NCBI GenBank assembly: GCA_039805905.1
Contig: JBDIVM010000010.1
Span: 1 to 64,000, forward strand
Source: Thermohalobaculum sp039805905
GTDB lineage: Bacteria; Pseudomonadota; Alphaproteobacteria; Rhodobacterales; Rhodobacteraceae
Length of the DNA stretch: 64,000 nt
Direction of reading: 5' to 3'
In this document: piece after piece, positions 1-9,081 of the stretch
How the letters are laid out: each line of letters starts with the position of its first letter
How positions within the stretch are numbered: the stretch's first letter is position 1
Position numbers and translations under genes: made by a program
The notes under the pieces: generated by a model
What the model was told of the DNA's origin: nothing
Databases searched by the model: none
What the model saw: only the letters and a program-made list of their open reading frames with translations

Positions 1-166
1 CCGAGCGCGCCTATGGCGACGGCTGGAAGTATCGCGAGATCTTCAAGGCCAACCGTGACCTGCTGCCGGACGAGGGCAGCGTCGAGGTCGGCCACGAACT
101 GCTGCTGCCCTGCGCCGACGGCACCGGCCCGCGCGACCGGCGCGCGGCCGCGGCGGCGGGGTTGCT
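1..166 (+). repeat. Tandem in-frame repeat, copy 1 (LysM-encoding)
   Basis: Bases 1-166 recur at 454-619 with only two differences that I can find, both at third codon positions. The offset is 453 bases, exactly 151 codons, so the duplication keeps the frame. Copy 1 may begin upstream of the window. Confidence 0.9.
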
Positions 167-1619
167 GACGCCGCCGGAACCCGACACCGCGGCGGTGGCC
201 GCGGCGTCCGAGCCGCCCGCCCTGCCGGCGGTCGATACCGGGGCGTTCTCTGCCGCGGCCGCCGCGGATGCGCGGCCGCCGGCGCATCCGGCCGCCGCGC
301 TCGCGGACATGACGCTGCCGGCGGCGCCGCAGCCGATATCCGCTGCGCCTGCGCCGGTCGCGGAAGCGGCCGTGCCGGCCGGCACTGAGGTCGCCGCACG
401 CAGCTGCGCGTCGGTCCACAAGGTGAAGCGCGGCGAGACGCTGTTCCTGATCGCCGAGCGCGCCTATGGCGACGGCTGGAAGTATCGCGAGATCTTCAAG
501 GCCAACCGTGACCTGCTGCCGGACGAGGGCAGCGTCGAGGTCGGCCACGAACTGCTGCTGCCCTGCGCCGACGGCACCGGTCCGCGCGACCGGCGCGCAG
601 CCGCGGCGGCGGGGTTGCTCCTCGTACCCTCCGAACCGGACCTGGCGGTTGTGGCGGCCGTGTCCGAGCTGGCCATCCCGGTGCTGCCCGACGTGCAGCC
701 GGTCCTGGCCGGCGTCGCACCGCGTGATCCGGCTCCGGGTCGCACAGTCGAGGCGGCGCCTGCGGTCCCGGCCGCGCCCGGTGCCGAGGCTGCCGCTGCC
801 GCGAAGGACGAGGCGCCGGAGCCTGCGGACATGGTGGGCCCTGTCATGGCAGCGGTACCCGCGCCGGACCTCGCCGTCCGCCTGCTGACGCGGGCGGAGC
901 GGGCCGGTAACGCCGGCGACGGCGAGACGGCGGGAGACGTCGCCGCCAGCCTCGTCATGGCAGCCATGGCCGCGGCCAGCCCGGAACGCGAGATCGCGCT
1001 CGGAGCCGTCGGCGAACGGGCCGCCTTCCCGCGGCTGCTGGTCGACCAGCAGGGCTACGACATCGCCTTCCCCTGGCTGAAGCCGGATTGCGACGGCGCC
1101 GGGCCGATGACTCTCCAGGCGCGGGCGCTCTGCGCCGAGTTCGAGTTCTCGCGCCCGCTTGCCGAGGTGCAGGTCGAATTCTTTGCCCGGCGCGGCGATG
1201 CCTGGGCCGGCGCGGCGGAGTCGGTTGCCGATCTGGCGGGCAAGACGGTCTGCCGTCCCGCGGCGCAGTTTGCCGGGGACATGGACCTCGGGCTGCTGGC
1301 GGGGACCGGGGTCGCGATCAGGACGGCGCCCAGCGCACATGCCTGTTTCGGGGCGCTGGTCGCCGGCGAGGTGGACTCGGTGATGCTGATCGGCGGCGAG
1401 GACGGCGACGAGATCAGGCAGCTGCAGCGGGACTACGGCATCGACCCGGTCTCCGCGCTTGCGTCGATCGAGACCCTGCACGCGATCGTCCCGCGCTCGA
1501 ATCCCTACGGCCGGGTCTATCTGGACATGGTCAACGATGGCCTCGAACAGATCATGCGGTCGGGCAAGTGGTTCGAGGTCGTCTCCGGGCAGAAGATCCG
1601 CGACGAGCTGAGCGGCTGA
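3..1619 (+). CDS. LysM-repeat protein with C-terminal solute-binding-like domain (5' partial)
   Basis: The reading frame is open at the left edge, so the start lies outside the window. Two LysM-like units are visible. The second (about 418-575) contains KVKRGETLFLIAERAYGDGW, and the first is the truncated copy at 3-110. Long Ala/Pro-rich linkers follow each. The last 200 residues (about 1020-1616) resemble a family 3 periplasmic solute-binding domain, with an FPWLKP/EFEFSRPLAEV-type core and a C-terminal segment DGLEQIMRSGKWFEV. LysM modules bind peptidoglycan or other glycans, so a cell-envelope location is likely. The downstream neighbours encode a phosphorelay and polysaccharide machinery, which suggests an envelope sensor, but no ligand can be read from the sequence. 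Confidence 0.75.
   Translation, partial: ERAYGDGWKYREIFKANRDLLPDEGSVEVGHELLLPCADGTGPRDRRAAAAAGLLTPPEPDTAAVAAASEPPALPAVDTGAFSAAAAADARPPAHPAAALADMTLPAAPQPISAAPAPVAEAAVPAGTEVAARSCASVHKVKRGETLFLIAERAYGDGWKYREIFKANRDLLPDEGSVEVGHELLLPCADGTGPRDRRAAAAAGLLLVPSEPDLAVVAAVSELAIPVLPDVQPVLAGVAPRDPAPGRTVEAAPAVPAAPGAEAAAAAKDEAPEPADMVGPVMAAVPAPDLAVRLLTRAERAGNAGDGETAGDVAASLVMAAMAAASPEREIALGAVGERAAFPRLLVDQQGYDIAFPWLKPDCDGAGPMTLQARALCAEFEFSRPLAEVQVEFFARRGDAWAGAAESVADLAGKTVCRPAAQFAGDMDLGLLAGTGVAIRTAPSAHACFGALVAGEVDSVMLIGGEDGDEIRQLQRDYGIDPVSALASIETLHAIVPRSNPYGRVYLDMVNDGLEQIMRSGKWFEVVSGQKIRDELSG
454..619 (+). repeat. Tandem in-frame repeat, copy 2 (LysM-encoding)
   Basis: Near-identical partner of bases 1-166. The sequences diverge completely after base 619, where the protein linkers differ. 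Confidence 0.9.
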
Positions 1620-1639
1620 CCGGCGACCCGGGTCGCCGG
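1620..1639 (+). terminator. Perfect palindrome directly after the LysM gene
   Basis: A perfect 20-base palindrome starts immediately after the TGA stop. It could fold as a GC-rich hairpin with 8-10 paired bases. No T-tract follows, so a Rho-independent role is uncertain. Confidence 0.5.
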
Positions 1640-1828
1640 CCGGCGGCGGGACGCCGCTGCGCCGGACCCGTCGCGGACTGGTTGCGCGCCCGTCAGGCGG
1701 CAGGGGGATGTCACGACGAAGCTGACCTTGGCTGCTGGTGACCCGTCCCGGTCGGGTGCCGTGGGTTGACGCTCCGGTCGTGAACAAGTTCCCGGGAGAG
1801 GCCGGGCCGGCCTGCTCCGGAACACCGT

Positions 1829-2251
1829 TCAGCGCGAGAATGCGGGCTGACAGCCGGTCACGCGGGCGAGGAACTCGGCGGCGATGTCGGCAACGAGGCC
1901 GCGAACCTGGTGGCGCGTCGGCTGGCCGGAAAGGATCACGTCTTCGAGCGCCCCGGCAATCTCGGAAAGCTGGCCGAAGCCGAACGAGCCGGCGGTTCCG
2001 GCGAGGCTGTGGGCCAGATCCCTGATCTCATCGATCTCGGGGCCGCAGGCGGCCCGCCCGGGGGCGAGGCCGGCGGCGATCTGTGCCAGGCGCAGCACCT
2101 TGTCATGGGCCCGTGCCGCGAACGATGCGCGGGCCCGCGCGATGCGCTCGGCGAGGGCCGCACTGGCCGGGCCACCCGCTGTCAGGCGCGTGGCGCATGC
2201 TGGCGACAAAGGGTCAGCGTCGTGGAGCTGAACCTCGGCATAGGCGTTCAT
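1829..2251 (-). CDS. Stand-alone histidine phosphotransfer (Hpt) domain protein
   Basis: A 140-residue protein with a C-terminal four-helix Hpt domain. The motif AHSLAGTAGSFGF carries the phosphoacceptor, His81 from the chosen start, and matches the family pattern HxLxGxxxxxG. I chose the ATG at 2251 because an AGGGGGG ribosome site lies just upstream; a GTG at 2266 is in frame but would overlap that site. Hpt proteins pass phosphate between receiver domains. Four candidate partners lie nearby on the opposite strand: two receivers in the glycosyltransferase fusion, a single receiver, and a kinase. A role as relay intermediate for that locus is inferred from context only. Confidence 0.8.
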   Translation of the reverse strand: MNAYAEVQLHDADPLSPACATRLTAGGPASAALAERIARARASFAARAHDKVLRLAQIAAGLAPGRAACGPEIDEIRDLAHSLAGTAGSFGFGQLSEIAGALEDVILSGQPTRHQVRGLVADIAAEFLARVTGCQPAFSR

Positions 2252-2702
2252 CGGACCCCCCCTCACAGTACGACTCGTGTCCGCAATAGCCGCGAAACTC
2301 GCTACGCCCCAGAAAAGCAGTACTTTTTGTTATTAATAAGGCGTCTTTAAATATACTTTAAGTAAAGTGAGATTGATTCTTACAACCTTTGGTAGAAAAT
2401 CACACTGCCATCGCCCGAATCAATCGCTTGAGTCGACCCTTGCAAACAGGAGGCAGGCCGGATTTCGGTTGCTGCCGCCGCAGGCGCCGGGCCGCGATCT
2501 GCTCGCCCGGCGGGATTGTGGTGCAGATTTCCCTCACCCTGGCCGCGATTCATCCTTTGTTGATCTCCGCAATTCCGAGTTGTCTGGCTTTCCCTCCTCG
2601 TGATACGTAGAATCAAATTTAGTGCGTTATTGCAGTTAGCTACGTGATAAAGCTAATACACGCACTGAGGCACGGTACGTAACAGCAGGCAGAGCAGCGG
2701 GT
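2252..2702. other. Divergent intergenic region between Hpt and TPR genes
   Basis: About 450 bases without a convincing gene; the short open frames here lack codon structure. Bases 2320-2400 are strikingly AT-rich for this genome (TTATTAATAAGG, TTTAAATATACTTTAAGT) and probably hold the Hpt promoter. Bases 2600-2680 carry repeated TACGT elements and an inverted repeat in front of the TPR gene. Confidence 0.6.
2604..2680 (+). promoter_or_regulatory. TACGT triple repeat and inverted repeat upstream of the TPR/GT operon
   Basis: TACGT occurs at 2604, 2641 and 2676, spaced 37 and 35 bases apart. An inverted repeat TTAGCT (2636-2641) / AGCTAA (2651-2656) overlaps the middle copy. The position just ahead of the start at 2703 suggests an operator, but no binding protein can be assigned. 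Confidence 0.35.
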
Positions 2703-5000
2703 TTGAGAGCAAGGTGGACACTGGCGTTTGCTGCGCTGCTTGCCGTCGCGATCGGCGTGGCAAAGCTCGTCGATGCGCGGGAGGCGACCGAACTCGTCGC
2801 CGAGGCGCGCGAGGCAGCCCGGAGCGACGAGAATGCCCGGTCGGCCGAACTGTTCGGAGAGGCGCTCGATCTCGATCCCGGCCTGCGCGACACGATCCTG
2901 CGCGAGTTTGCCGACCAGCTTCTCTACTCGGGCAAGGCGGCCGAGGCGATCCCCCTGTTCAGGGAGACCCTGAGCGATCCCGGGCTCTCGCCGGTGGACG
3001 CCGAGAGGGCGCGGCGCAGCCTGGCGCTCGCCTATCTCTGGGCCGGCGAGCACGCCAGCGCGGTGATCGCGTATGAGGAAGCCCTGGGCCACCTCCCCGG
3101 CGACGCGGACCTGACCCGCAACTACCTCGATGCGCTGGTCGGCGCGGCGCGCGAGGCCGCCCGGAATGACCGCAACCATGATGCGGCGGACTTCTTCGCC
3201 CGGGCCATCGAACTGGCCCCGGACCGGCGGGACGGGCTCCTGCAGGAGTACGCCGACCAGCTCACCTATTCCGGTCGGGCGGCGACGGCCGTCGGCCTCT
3301 ACCGTGAGATCATCGCCACCCGCTTCGCGGGGCGCGAGCCCGACCGGCCGCTCCAGTCCGCGCTGGGTCTTGCGCTGCTCTGGTCGGACCAGCCGGTGGC
3401 GGCGCGCAAGATCTTCGAGAGCCTGCTGGCGGCGGATCCGGACGATCCGCATGCCCGGCGCAGCCTTGCAGACGCGCTGGTCGCCCTGGCGCGGCGCGAG
3501 GCCTCGTCCAACCACAACGCCGCGGCGGCGGCGCTCTATGAGAAGGCGTTCGTTCTGGTGCCGGAAAAGCGCAACGAGCTGCTGAAGGAATATGCCGACC
3601 AGCTCACCTACTCGGAGCGCACGGCAGAGGCGATCGGGCGCTACAGCGAGATGCTCAGTGACTTCCAGCTCTCGGCCGGCGCCCGCACCGAGGTGCGCCT
3701 GTCGCTGGCGCTGGCGCAGTCCTGGAGCGGGGCGCTGACCGATGCGCTGGCGGAGTATGACGGGCTGATCGCCGAGGACCCGTCGAACCTGCGGGCCCGC
3801 AAGGGCAGGGCCGAGATCCTGAGCTGGATGGAGCGGCACGACGCCGCGGCATCCGAGCTCCGGCGGGCGCTGGCGCTGGCCCCCGAGGACCGGGAGTTGC
3901 AGCGCCGGCTGGCCCGGGCCGAGAGCTACCGGGGCCGCCATCGCACGGCGGTCGCCCTGGCGCGGCCGCTCCTGGCCGCCGACCCGACGGATGAGGAGGC
4001 CGCGATCATCGTCGCCGATGCCGAGCGCTGGATGGGCCGCCCGGATTCGGCTCTCGACACCATCGAGACGCTGCTCGAGGCGGCGCCCGACAGCGAGCGG
4101 GCGCTGAAGCTCCGCGGCGAGATCCTGCGCGACGCGCGGCCGCTGACCGAGGTCAGGGCACTGGGCTCGACCCAGTCAGACGACCTCACGATCTGGTCGA
4201 CGAGCCTCAGGCATGGTTTCACGATGAATGGCGGGCGGACCTCGTTCGGCCCGCAGTACCAGCATCTGGGCTTCGAGCCCGAGTCGGGCCGCGGTGTCGA
4301 CGTCGACCGGATCGGCGCCTTCCTCCATCACCGCATGAGCGACGCGGTGGAGCTCAACAGTTCGTTCTTCGTCGACTTCCAGCGGGGCGCGAACGACGAG
4401 ACGGTCTTCACCCATGACAGCTTCCTGACGATCTATCCGAGCGATCTCTGGCGCGTCGACATCGGTGCCAGCCGCTATACGCTCGACAACATCAAGTCGC
4501 TCGACCTGGGGATCACGGTCGACCAGTTCAGCGGGTCGGTGGATTTCTGGCCGACCGGGGATATCAAGCTGACGGGGCGGGGCGCCTGGTCGGACTATTC
4601 GGACGGCAACGAGCGCTGGTGGGCGCAGGGCGAAGGAGTCATGCGGGTCCTGCGCGGCCCCGATATCTGGTTCGGCGCGCGCTACACCGCCTTCGCCTTC
4701 GAGAAGGAGCTCGACAACGGCTACTTCAATCCCGACGATCTGCAGAGCCTCGAGTCGACCTTCCAGATGTTCGGCCGGCTGATGGACGACCTCGCCTTCG
4801 AGCTGCGCGGCGCGGCGGGAGTCGAGGATGCCGACCCGGCCGACGCCAAGTTCATCTGGTCGGCGGCGCTGAAGCTGCGGTATCCGCTGACCGACCTCGT
4901 CGATGCGGAGGCGTTGTTCGGCCATTCCTCATCGACGCTCGGCAGCAAGTCGGGCTTCGAGCGGACATCGATCGGCCTCGGTCTCAGCGTGCGGTGGTAG
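2703..5000 (+). CDS. TPR protein with C-terminal outer-membrane beta-barrel
   Basis: A 765-residue protein. The N terminus has a basic start and a hydrophobic segment (TLAFAALLAVAIGVAKLVDA), consistent with export. Residues about 30-480 are successive TPR-like helical repeats; the phrase FADQLLYSGKAAEAI/YADQLTYSGRAATAV recurs about every 115-120 residues. Residues about 490-765 alternate polar and aromatic strands and end in a terminal Trp (GLSVRW), typical of outer-membrane barrels. The architecture recalls TPR-porin exporters of polysaccharides such as PgaA and BcsC. The next gene, two bases after its stop, encodes a polysaccharide synthase, so an export role is a fair inference. The start is a TTG with a weak ribosome site; no better start precedes the signal segment. 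Confidence 0.75.
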   Translation: MRARWTLAFAALLAVAIGVAKLVDAREATELVAEAREAARSDENARSAELFGEALDLDPGLRDTILREFADQLLYSGKAAEAIPLFRETLSDPGLSPVDAERARRSLALAYLWAGEHASAVIAYEEALGHLPGDADLTRNYLDALVGAAREAARNDRNHDAADFFARAIELAPDRRDGLLQEYADQLTYSGRAATAVGLYREIIATRFAGREPDRPLQSALGLALLWSDQPVAARKIFESLLAADPDDPHARRSLADALVALARREASSNHNAAAAALYEKAFVLVPEKRNELLKEYADQLTYSERTAEAIGRYSEMLSDFQLSAGARTEVRLSLALAQSWSGALTDALAEYDGLIAEDPSNLRARKGRAEILSWMERHDAAASELRRALALAPEDRELQRRLARAESYRGRHRTAVALARPLLAADPTDEEAAIIVADAERWMGRPDSALDTIETLLEAAPDSERALKLRGEILRDARPLTEVRALGSTQSDDLTIWSTSLRHGFTMNGGRTSFGPQYQHLGFEPESGRGVDVDRIGAFLHHRMSDAVELNSSFFVDFQRGANDETVFTHDSFLTIYPSDLWRVDIGASRYTLDNIKSLDLGITVDQFSGSVDFWPTGDIKLTGRGAWSDYSDGNERWWAQGEGVMRVLRGPDIWFGARYTAFAFEKELDNGYFNPDDLQSLESTFQMFGRLMDDLAFELRGAAGVEDADPADAKFIWSAALKLRYPLTDLVDAEALFGHSSSTLGSKSGFERTSIGLGLSVRW

Positions 5001-5002
5001 CG

Positions 5003-8000
5003 ATGGTGCGCCCGAATGTCAGCGCAGTCCTCTCGCGCACGCCGACCGTGCTGCTGCTCGAGGACGACCGCGAGCTCGGCGAGCTGCTGCGGGCCGAGCT
5101 GGAGGCCGCGAAATACCATGTGGTCGTGGCCGGCAACGGCCGCGAGGGCCTCGCCTACCTGAACTACGCGACGCCGGACCTGATCGTCACCGACGTGGTG
5201 ATGCCCGTCATGGGCGGGCTCGAGTTCATGCAGCACCTGCGCATCGATCCGGTGCTGTGCCAGATCCCGGTGGTCATGCTGTCGAGCAAGAAGCGGATCG
5301 AGGACATCGTCCGGGGCTTCGATCTCGGCGCCGACGACTATGTGGTGAAGCCGGTCGATCCCGAAGAGCTGCTGGCGCGCATCGGCTCGAAGATCGGCCG
5401 GCCGACGGTTCCCGCCGAGCGGCTGTGGCAGGACCGCGAGCCGGGGATACTGTCCCCGCAGGCCTTCCGCTTGCAGCTCCAGTCCGAGCTGCAGCGGGCG
5501 CGCCGGGTGGGCTACCCGGTGACGGCCGCGGTTGTCGGGTTCATCGAGATCGCGCCCTTTCCGCCCGGGGCCGACAGCCTGCTCGCACGCCGCGCCGCGT
5601 CCGTCATCGCCAGCGAGGCAGGGCCGCTCGACTTCGTCGGCAGGGCGGAGGACGGCAGCTTTCTCGTCCTCATGCCGGAGACGCGGGAGAAGGACGCCGC
5701 CAAACGGCTCGAGCGCGTTGCCCGGAGCCTTGTCGCGGTGGCACCCAAGGCCGAAGGGGCGCGGCCTCCGCTGGCGCCGGCGATCGGCTATGCGCGCGCC
5801 GCGCCGGGCGAGGATCCGGAGGAGCTTCTGAACCGGGCCCGCGCCGCGCAGGGTTCGGCCGAGGTGCGGGCGGACTCGCGACCGGTGCGCTACCAGCCCG
5901 GGCTTCCAGTCGCACCGCGCCCGGCAGCCCCCGCGGGTCTGCCGAGACTGCTCGGGCGTCTCGGCCTGCATGCCCGCGACGGGCCGGACCTGCGCGAGCC
6001 GACGCTTACCCGGCCGGAGGCCCCGCCGCCTGCCGGCCCGCCGACGCGCCGGCCGAGCGTCCTGCTGCTGGAGGATGAGCCCGACCTGGCCGAGCGGCTG
6101 ACCGCCGATCTCGAGACGGCCGGCTATTCCGTCGAGCAGGCCCGGAACGGCCGCGAAGGGCTGGATCGCCTGGCGACCGCCCTGCCGGATGTGATCGTCA
6201 CCGACGTGATGATGCCGGAGATGGACGGGCTTGCCTTCATGCGCAGGATGCGGGCCGATCCCGCGCTGGTGCGGCTCCCGGTCATCATGCTGACCACCCG
6301 GCGCCGGATCGCCGATATCGTCGAGGGTTTCGACCTTGGCGTTGACGACTACGTGCCGAAGCCGGTGGACCCTGCCGAGCTCCTGGCCCGGGTGCGGGCC
6401 AAGATCGCCCGCCCTCCGGTGCCCGCCGCCGAGCGCCGCCAGGATCCGCAGTCGGGCTTCCTGTCCGCGGCCGCGTTCCGGCAGGAGCTCGAAGCCGAGA
6501 TGCATCGAGCGGCGAGAGCCGGCTATCCCCTCACCGTGGCCGTGCTCGGCTTTGCCGAGGCCGTCTATGTGCGCGAGAAGATCGGGCCGGGAGTGGACGG
6601 GCCGCTGGCACGGCAGGTCGCCGAGGTCCTGGCGCCGGAACGCCGGCCGCTCGACCTGATCGGGCGGTCCGAGAGCGGCGGGTACCTGCTGCTGATGCCG
6701 GAGACCGGCGAGGTCGAGGCGGAACGGCGGATCGACCGGATCACCGAACGGCTGGTCGGGCGCAGCTTTGCAGCCTGCGGCGAGACGCTCCACCTGACGC
6801 CGACGGTCGGCTATGCGGAGGCCGCACCGGCGCGCGATGCGGACGAGCTCCTGGACCGCCTGCGGATTGCACAGAGCCATGCGGAAGCCCATCTCGACCT
6901 CAGGCCGGCGCGGTTCGAGGACGGGATGGTGGCGCCGCCGAAGCCGGCGCGGATGCCGAAGACCCTGCGTGCGGCCATCGAGCGGCTGCGGTTCCCGGCA
7001 CAGATCGCCTTCACCTTCGTGCTGGGCTGGCTGGTTCCCTACGGAATCTACGAGCTCGGCGCGCATTTCGGACGCGACCTGACCGGAGCCGCCTATGCCG
7101 TGATCGTGGTCTCCCTGGTGATGACCTGCCTGTTCATCTGGACCGAGGGCTTCCTGTCGATGAAGCGGATCGATCCGCCGGACGAGCCGGACATCGAGTA
7201 TCCGACGGCCAGCGCGATCATCGCCGCCTATCTGCCGAACGAGGCCGCCACCATCATCTCGACCCTCGAGGCGATGCTGCGGGTCGACTACCCGGGCAAT
7301 CTGCAGATCATCCTCGCCTACAACACCCCCAAGGACATGCCGATCGAGAAGACGCTGCACGAGATGGCGGCGAAGGACCCCCGTCTGGAGGTGCTGCGGG
7401 TGGTCGGGAGCACCTCGAAGGCGCAGAACGTCAACGCGGCCATCAGCTATGTCCGCGGTGCCTTCACGGCGATCTACGATGCCGACCATCACCCGGACCC
7501 CGACAGCTTCGCGCGCGCCTGGCGGTGGATCAGGGCCGGGGCCGACGTGGTGCAGGGACACTGCCTGATCCGCAACGGCGACGCCTCGTGGGTGGCGCGG
7601 ATGGTGGCCGTGGAGTTCGAGCAGATCTACACGGTCAGCCATCCCGGCCGCGCGCGGCTGCACAATTTCGGCATCTTCGGCGGCAGCAACGGGTTCTGGC
7701 GCACCGACCTCTTGCGGCGGATCCGGATGCGCGGCTCGATGCTGACCGAGGATATCGACTCGGCGCTGCGCGTGGTCGAGGGCGGCGGCTGCATCGTCTC
7801 GGACCCGCTGCTGGTCTCGCGCGAGCTGTCGCCGACGACCTTCAAGGGCCTGACCAACCAGCGGCTGCGCTGGGCACAGGGCTGGTACCAGGTGACGCGG
7901 ATCCGGACCGGCCCGGCGCTGCGCGCGCCGAACCTGACGCTCCGGCAGAAGATCGGCATGTTCTACCTGCTTGCCTGGCGCGAGACCTTCCCCTGGATCG

Positions 8001-8302
8001 CGATGCAGATCGTGCCGATCATCGTCTTCGCGGCGGTCAAGGCGGGCTCGCTGGCGGCGATCGAGTGGTTCGTGCCGCTGTTCATCGTCATCACGCTGTT
8101 CGTGCTGGCGACCGGGCCCGGGCAGATCTTCTTCACCTACCGGAACGCCGACCCCGAGATCAAACGCCGCCGCCGGTGGTTCTATTTCTATGCCCTGATC
8201 TCCGTTGTCATGTATTCGGAGTACAAGAATCTTCTGGCGCGCGTCGCCAATGTGAAGGAATGGATGAAGGAAAAGGCGTGGAAGGTGACGGCGCGCAGCT
8301 GA
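5003..8302 (+). CDS. REC-pseudoGGDEF-REC-pseudoGGDEF-GT2 processive glycosyltransferase fusion
   Basis: A 1099-residue protein. Receiver 1 spans about 15-130 (Asp64 acceptor, Ser94, Lys116). A GGDEF-like domain spans about 135-300, with the signature replaced by AEDGSF at 215-220. Receiver 2 spans about 352-470 (Asp401, Thr431, Lys453). A second GGDEF-like domain spans about 475-640, with SESGGY at 556-561. Two membrane helices follow (about 668-688, 697-717), then a family 2 glycosyltransferase with DAD at 826-828, TED at 915-917 and QRLRW at 953-957, and more membrane helices at the C terminus. These GT motifs mark processive synthases of the cellulose/curdlan type. No PilZ domain is present, so control probably comes from the N-terminal receivers rather than from direct c-di-GMP binding. 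The sugar and polymer are unknown. Confidence 0.85.
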   Translation: MVRPNVSAVLSRTPTVLLLEDDRELGELLRAELEAAKYHVVVAGNGREGLAYLNYATPDLIVTDVVMPVMGGLEFMQHLRIDPVLCQIPVVMLSSKKRIEDIVRGFDLGADDYVVKPVDPEELLARIGSKIGRPTVPAERLWQDREPGILSPQAFRLQLQSELQRARRVGYPVTAAVVGFIEIAPFPPGADSLLARRAASVIASEAGPLDFVGRAEDGSFLVLMPETREKDAAKRLERVARSLVAVAPKAEGARPPLAPAIGYARAAPGEDPEELLNRARAAQGSAEVRADSRPVRYQPGLPVAPRPAAPAGLPRLLGRLGLHARDGPDLREPTLTRPEAPPPAGPPTRRPSVLLLEDEPDLAERLTADLETAGYSVEQARNGREGLDRLATALPDVIVTDVMMPEMDGLAFMRRMRADPALVRLPVIMLTTRRRIADIVEGFDLGVDDYVPKPVDPAELLARVRAKIARPPVPAAERRQDPQSGFLSAAAFRQELEAEMHRAARAGYPLTVAVLGFAEAVYVREKIGPGVDGPLARQVAEVLAPERRPLDLIGRSESGGYLLLMPETGEVEAERRIDRITERLVGRSFAACGETLHLTPTVGYAEAAPARDADELLDRLRIAQSHAEAHLDLRPARFEDGMVAPPKPARMPKTLRAAIERLRFPAQIAFTFVLGWLVPYGIYELGAHFGRDLTGAAYAVIVVSLVMTCLFIWTEGFLSMKRIDPPDEPDIEYPTASAIIAAYLPNEAATIISTLEAMLRVDYPGNLQIILAYNTPKDMPIEKTLHEMAAKDPRLEVLRVVGSTSKAQNVNAAISYVRGAFTAIYDADHHPDPDSFARAWRWIRAGADVVQGHCLIRNGDASWVARMVAVEFEQIYTVSHPGRARLHNFGIFGGSNGFWRTDLLRRIRMRGSMLTEDIDSALRVVEGGGCIVSDPLLVSRELSPTTFKGLTNQRLRWAQGWYQVTRIRTGPALRAPNLTLRQKIGMFYLLAWRETFPWIAMQIVPIIVFAAVKAGSLAAIEWFVPLFIVITLFVLATGPGQIFFTYRNADPEIKRRRRWFYFYALISVVMYSEYKNLLARVANVKEWMKEKAWKVTARS

Positions 8303-8307
8303 GCGAC

Positions 8308-9081
8308 ATGCAGAATCCCGATCCGCCCCAAGAGCCGGCGCCGGTCGCCGGAAATTCGCGACCGGCCCCGCCGGGGGCCAGCGAGCGGGCGTTCGTCGCC
8401 GAGATCAGTCACGAGTTGAGGACCCCGCTCACCGCGATCATGGGATCGCTGAGCGTGATCCGCTCGGGCACGGTCGGCGACCTGCCGCCGCGCATGGTGC
8501 CGCTGGTCGAGATGGCGCAGCGCAATGCCGAGCGCCTGCTGGCTCTCGTCGACGACCTCGTCGATGCGGAGCGGATCAGGTCGGGCCGGCTCGATGTTGC
8601 GCGCCGGCTGGTCGATCTGGGCGACATCGTGCGCGGCGCGATCGACGCGCTGCAGGTGCCGGCGGGGCTCGCGGGGGTGACGGTGCCGCTGGTTCCCGCC
8701 GAGGGCCCGGTGCCGGTGCGGGTGGATCCGCGGCGGCTGGAGCAGGCGGTGATCAACATCCTCGCCAATGCGGTGAAGTTCTCCTATCGCGGCGGCCGGG
8801 TGGAGGTGACAGTCGATGCCGCCGACGGCATGGCGCGGGTCACCGTTGCGGACCAGGGGCCCGGCATCCCGGAGGCGCACCGGGCGCATGTGTTCGATCC
8901 GTTCTGGACCCGTGACCCCGGTGACGGGCGGAACCAGTCGGGCTCCGGCCTCGGGCTCGGCATCGCCCGGGCGCTGGTCGAGGCCCACTCCGGCCGGATC
9001 AGCTTTACCAGCCGTCCGGGCGATACCCGGTTCCGCATCGAGGTGCCGCTGGCGGCCGGCACGCAGGGGGCCGCGCGGTGA
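8308..9081 (+). CDS. Soluble sensor histidine kinase
   Basis: A 257-residue kinase with no membrane segment and no recognisable sensor domain. The H-box is AEISHELRTPLTAI, with phosphoacceptor His35. The ATPase domain shows an N-box (INILANAVKFS), G1 (DQGPGIP) and G2 (GSGLGLGIA). The ATG at 8308 is five bases after the glycosyltransferase stop. A GTG at 8278 with a better ribosome site (AAGGAAAAGG) is an alternative that would overlap the previous gene by 25 bases. It is likely to phosphorylate the receivers encoded on either side, possibly via the Hpt protein at 1829. Its stimulus is not evident. Confidence 0.85.
   Translation: MQNPDPPQEPAPVAGNSRPAPPGASERAFVAEISHELRTPLTAIMGSLSVIRSGTVGDLPPRMVPLVEMAQRNAERLLALVDDLVDAERIRSGRLDVARRLVDLGDIVRGAIDALQVPAGLAGVTVPLVPAEGPVPVRVDPRRLEQAVINILANAVKFSYRGGRVEVTVDAADGMARVTVADQGPGIPEAHRAHVFDPFWTRDPGDGRNQSGSGLGLGIARALVEAHSGRISFTSRPGDTRFRIEVPLAAGTQGAAR

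Noticed and set aside
2367..2616. Short open frames in the Hpt/TPR intergenic region
   Set aside because: No ribosome sites, no codon bias and overlapping frames on both strands.
4721..7663. 980-codon open frame on the minus strand
   Set aside because: Antisense shadow of the TPR and receiver-glycosyltransferase genes; no domain or codon structure.
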